A DNA stretch of 64,000 nucleotides from JANQRZ01 sp965214485 (GTDB taxonomy: Bacteria > Bacteroidota > Rhodothermia > Rhodothermales > JANQRZ01), in assembly GCA_965214485.1 (NCBI GenBank), contig CBDCBW010000009.1, positions 124,001-188,000 of the forward strand, read 5' to 3'. Within the stretch, counting starts at the first letter, position 1; every line of letters begins with the position of its first letter. Positions 61,380-64,000 of the stretch are shown here, piece by piece. The position numbers and the translations under genes were made by a program. A model generated the notes under the pieces. It was not told where the DNA came from, searched no databases, and saw nothing but the letters and a program-made list of their open reading frames with translations.

Positions 61380-62679
61380 CGCCCCGCACGGCTCCAGGCT
61401 CAGCGCGCCCCGGCGGCTCCGGCTGCCGGGGCGCATGTGTCCCGTCGCGCGTCACCACGACCGCGAGCAGCCCGAGGGTTGCCAAAAGATGTCGGGCGGA
61501 CAGCACGTCGTGGACCGGGCGCGGCCACCACTCGAACGACGCGAACATAAGCGCCTGGGGAAGCATCGGAACGAAGAAGACGAGGGCAGCGAGGCCCACG
61601 GCTCCGCGCACCCAGGGCCGGGCGGGCCGCGCCACCAGCAGCGCGAACAGCACGAGGGGCAGCGCAAGGACGTAGAGGTGCTCCCACCCCAGCGGGGAGA
61701 CGACCGGCACGAGGGCCAGGAGCGACACGCCCGCCGCCGCCGTCGTGAGGCGCTGCCTCAGCCAGAGCCCGACGAGGCCGCCGACTCCGAGCAGCGTAGC
61801 CCCCAGCACGAGGGCGCTGGCCACAGGCGGAATCCTGGCATCGGCGCGGTGCTGGAACGCCGCGAGCGGCTCCCCCAGCCGCGTCAGCACGCCGGCGAGG
61901 GACTCGTTGAGCGCGAACGTGGAGGTGAGGTCGGAGCGCGCCGGAAGGTGCTCGAAGAAGTACATCTCGTAGAGCTCCAGCGGGATGACGGCCAGCAGCA
62001 GCAGCGGCACCACGACGCCGCCGACCACCAGCCCGGCTCCGAAACGCATCGGCCGCCCCCGAAGCCCGAGCGGAACGAGGAGGATCGGGTAGAGCTTGAG
62101 CCAGAACCCGCCCGTGATCACCAGGGCCGCCGCCATCGGACGCCCACGCTGGAGCAGCAGGACCGCCCCCACCCCGATGAGCAGCAGCAGCGGGCCGATC
62201 TGGCCGAACTTCATCGACTGGAACACGGGGGCCGTCCCCAGGCCCGTCAGCACGAGAAGCGTCTTCGTCCCGCCCGGGAGCGTCTCGGCGTAGGCCTCCT
62301 GCCACAGCCTCAGCGCCAGCAGCAGCCCGAGCGCCGTCGCCGCTAGAATAACGGCCTGCGACAGCAGGTACGCCGCCGGGAGCGGGAGCACGAGCCACGG
62401 CAGAAAAGCCAGCACACTCGGCGGTGGATAGAAGAACTCTGGGTCGGCGTAGAGCGTCATCGGCGACTGGAGAAAGCGGCCCGCTGCCTCGTAGTAGTAC
62501 GAGAAATCCCAGATGAATGCCCCTTCGCTGCCAGGTTCGATACCGAGGACGTGGCGGTACTGACGGACCCAGAGATAGACCGGCATCGCCGCCACCGAGA
62601 GCGCCCCGAGGAACCCAAGCGAGGCGAGCCCCGGTTCGCGCTCCACTTTGCGCCTGAGCACGCCAAGCCACTGCGTCAT
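61369..62679 (-). CDS. GT87/DUF2029-like polytopic membrane protein
   Basis: This 436-residue protein has about ten membrane helices. The family motifs are FIWDFSYYYEAAGRFLQSPM (Asp at the end of TM1, the presumed catalytic base), DPEFFYPPPSVLAFLPWLVL, FGQIGPLLLLIGVGAVLLLQ, GGFWLKLYPILLVPLGLRGR and LNESLAGVLTRL with SPLGWEHLYVLALP. DUF2029/GT87 proteins are GT-C polyprenol-phosphate mannosyl- or pentosyltransferases in actinobacteria; in Bacteroidota their acceptors are unknown. Its start overlaps the stop of the next upstream gene by four bases. It also overlaps the end of the dodecin gene by 11 bases. Confidence 0.82.
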   Translation of the reverse strand: MTQWLGVLRRKVEREPGLASLGFLGALSVAAMPVYLWVRQYRHVLGIEPGSEGAFIWDFSYYYEAAGRFLQSPMTLYADPEFFYPPPSVLAFLPWLVLPLPAAYLLSQAVILAATALGLLLALRLWQEAYAETLPGGTKTLLVLTGLGTAPVFQSMKFGQIGPLLLLIGVGAVLLLQRGRPMAAALVITGGFWLKLYPILLVPLGLRGRPMRFGAGLVVGGVVVPLLLLAVIPLELYEMYFFEHLPARSDLTSTFALNESLAGVLTRLGEPLAAFQHRADARIPPVASALVLGATLLGVGGLVGLWLRQRLTTAAAGVSLLALVPVVSPLGWEHLYVLALPLVLFALLVARPARPWVRGAVGLAALVFFVPMLPQALMFASFEWWPRPVHDVLSARHLLATLGLLAVVVTRDGTHAPRQPEPPGRAEPGAVRGVSR

Positions 62680-63935
62680 CCTGCCACGCCTCCCGCCGCC
62701 GGCTCGCGGTGCCACAGCCACACGGCGATCACCGCCAGCAGCGCGAGCGTGACGATCAGGAACCGGGCGTAGAACACGTCCACCACCGGGCGCGGCCACG
62801 CCGCCAGCGACCACTCGATGAGCGGCGAGGGCAGCTTGGGGAGCATGAAGATGAAAACACTCGCCACAGCCGTGACGCGCGCCGCCCGGCCCCGCTCGCG
62901 CGCCGCGAGCACGACGAAGAGGTAGAGCGGGATCGCAAGCGCGTAGGTGTGCTCCCACCCGAGCCCCGAGACCACCGGTGCCACCGCCAGCAGCGCCACG
63001 CCCGTCACCTCGCGCGAGAGTCGCCCAAGCGCATAGGCCCCGTAGAATCCTCCCAGGAGCCCGATCGTCGCTGCCAGGTTAACGGCCTGAGTGCTCGGCC
63101 TTACGGGGGTGTCGCCGGAGCGGGCGTAGTCCTCGACCGGCTGCCGAAGGTGCTCCAGGACGCCGATGATCGACTGGTTCAGGGCCTCCACGTTCGTGAG
63201 CCCCGCCCACGCCGGCAGCAGCTCGAAGGCGTAGTGCCGGTACAGCTCCAGCGGCACGATTGGCAGCAGCACGACCGGCACCGCCACCAGGCCGAGCCCC
63301 AGCCCCACGCCGAGCCGGAGCGTCGGTCGCCCGCGGCGCACGCCGAGCGGGGCCAGCAGGAGCGGGTAGAGCTTGAGCCAGAAGCCCGCGCTCAGCACCA
63401 GGGCCGCGCCGAGCGGCCTGCCCGCCCGGAGGAGGAGCAGGAACCCCAGCCCCGTCAGCAGCACGAACCCGTTGACCTGCGCGAGCTTCAGGTTCTGGAG
63501 CACCGGTGCCGTCGCCAGCCCGATCAGCATCAGCGACGTCTTCACCGGCGGCGCGAGCCGCTCGCCCGTCGTCTCCTCCCAGAGCCGCAGCGTGAGCCAC
63601 ACGCCGAGCGCCGCCGCTACGGCAATCGCCGCGACGGTGAGCATGAACGCCACCGGCATCGGCAGCGCCACCAGGGGCGCGAACGGGAGGATGCCCGGCG
63701 GCGGATAGACGAACCCGCCGCCCGGCGGGTAGAGCGCGAGCGGGTCGGCCGCGAAGCGCTCGGCCGCCGCGTAGTAGTGCGAAAAGTCGATCACCCAGGG
63801 CCGCGCGCCCGTCCACACCGGAACGTAGACGCGCGCCGAGAGCCAGACCGGGTAGAGCGCGAGCAGCACCGCGCTCGGCACCGCCAGCACGCCCAGCATC
63901 GGCTCCCGCTTCCACGTCTCGATCAGCGCCCGCAC
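62676..63935 (-). CDS. GT87/DUF2029-like polytopic membrane protein, paralogue
   Basis: This 419-residue protein starts at GTG 63935 (MRALIETWKREPMLGVLAVP). It is a clear paralogue of its downstream neighbour: VIDFSHYYAAAERFAADPLA, GFVYPPPGILPFAPLVALPM, LAQVNGFVLLTGLGFLLLLR, AGFWLKLYPLLLAPLGVRRG, EALNQSIIGVLEHLRQP and SGLGWEHTYALAIPLYL. The conserved Asp after TM1 and the YPPP and FWLKLYP motifs are retained. Overlap of four bases with the next gene and a four-base gap to the previous one indicate one operon, perhaps acting in series on the same glycolipid. Confidence 0.82.
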   Translation of the reverse strand: MRALIETWKREPMLGVLAVPSAVLLALYPVWLSARVYVPVWTGARPWVIDFSHYYAAAERFAADPLALYPPGGGFVYPPPGILPFAPLVALPMPVAFMLTVAAIAVAAALGVWLTLRLWEETTGERLAPPVKTSLMLIGLATAPVLQNLKLAQVNGFVLLTGLGFLLLLRAGRPLGAALVLSAGFWLKLYPLLLAPLGVRRGRPTLRLGVGLGLGLVAVPVVLLPIVPLELYRHYAFELLPAWAGLTNVEALNQSIIGVLEHLRQPVEDYARSGDTPVRPSTQAVNLAATIGLLGGFYGAYALGRLSREVTGVALLAVAPVVSGLGWEHTYALAIPLYLFVVLAARERGRAARVTAVASVFIFMLPKLPSPLIEWSLAAWPRPVVDVFYARFLIVTLALLAVIAVWLWHREPAAGGVAG

Positions 63936-63939
63936 GCGG

Positions 63940-64000
63940 CTAGCCTCCGACGGCCCGCCACAGCAGCCGCACCGCCACGAGCACCGCAAGCACCGCGAAG
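63940..64000 (-). CDS. C-terminal end of a third membrane protein (partial)
   Basis: The minus strand at the right edge reads FAVLAVLVAVRLLWRAVGG followed by TAG (63940-63942). It looks like a final membrane helix and lines up with the last helix of the two downstream GT87-like proteins (RFLIVTLALLAVIAVWLWHR), so it is probably a third member of the array. Only 19 residues are visible. Confidence 0.5.
   Translation of the reverse strand, partial: FAVLAVLVAVRLLWRAVGG

Overview
The window is very G+C-rich, densely coded DNA. It fits a member of Rhodothermia (Rhodothermales-type Bacteroidota, in the broad neighbourhood of Rhodothermus, Salinibacter and Rubricoccus), though no species can be named from it. 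The reasons are: three secreted proteins end in Por-type (T9SS) C-terminal sorting domains; there are TonB-receptor-like outer-membrane proteins and many lipoproteins; Shine-Dalgarno sequences are mostly absent; candidate -7 boxes resemble TAnnTTtG; and the RNase E/G and GyrB have a Bacteroidota look. No tRNA, rRNA, CRISPR array, prophage or complete insertion sequence was found.

Layout. 1-9.3 kb: a SpoIID-like wall protein, a BatA-like membrane protein, hflX, a CBS-ACT protein, gyrB and a Uma2 protein. 9.3-17.9 kb: a small secreted protein with a TonB-receptor-like protein, pfkA, an NDUFA9-like SDR, a lipoprotein, a deoxynucleoside kinase, a second outer-membrane barrel and a frameshifted TfoX-C gene. 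18-24 kb: a glycosyltransferase, then sdhCDAB and gltA on the minus strand (TCA cycle and respiration). 24.6-35.3 kb: an RNase E/G with a giant internal disordered insert, a PhnP-like hydrolase, aroQ, a YdjM-like membrane protein, a decayed nucleotidyltransferase, purL, trxA-trxB and a BON-LysM protein. 35.4-44 kb: a PilZ-like membrane protein, an orphan ECF sigma factor, a tandem universal stress protein, a GDPD, a PAP2 phosphatase, recA, cinA and pyrE. 44-53.4 kb: secreted and surface proteins, including two tandem PQQ-type sugar dehydrogenases, a DUF1684 lipoprotein, a prokaryotic glutamate-receptor-like K+ channel and a frameshifted FG-GAP/UnbV protein. 53.4-64 kb: an AAA+ ATPase, a broken toxin-antitoxin pair, an HtrA-like lipoprotein protease, an acyltransferase, a methyltransferase, dodecin and a run of polytopic GT87/DUF2029-like proteins leaving the right edge.

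Most genes are housekeeping, but three things stand out. First, the GluR0-like channel with a K+ filter. Second, the RNase E/G whose S1 domain is split by about 415 disordered residues. Third, a dense population of short intergenic palindromes (GTAGGGGC...GCCCCTAC and relatives) placed so exactly at gene ends that the repeat supplies the stop codon of at least five genes. A second set of purine-arm/pyrimidine-arm repeats fills other gaps, supplies the pfkA stop, and in two places appears to have become signal-peptide coding sequence. Several small genes are decaying: the TfoX-C gene, the nucleotidyltransferase, a RelE-like toxin and the FG-GAP protein. No obviously new defence or biosynthetic system was seen.
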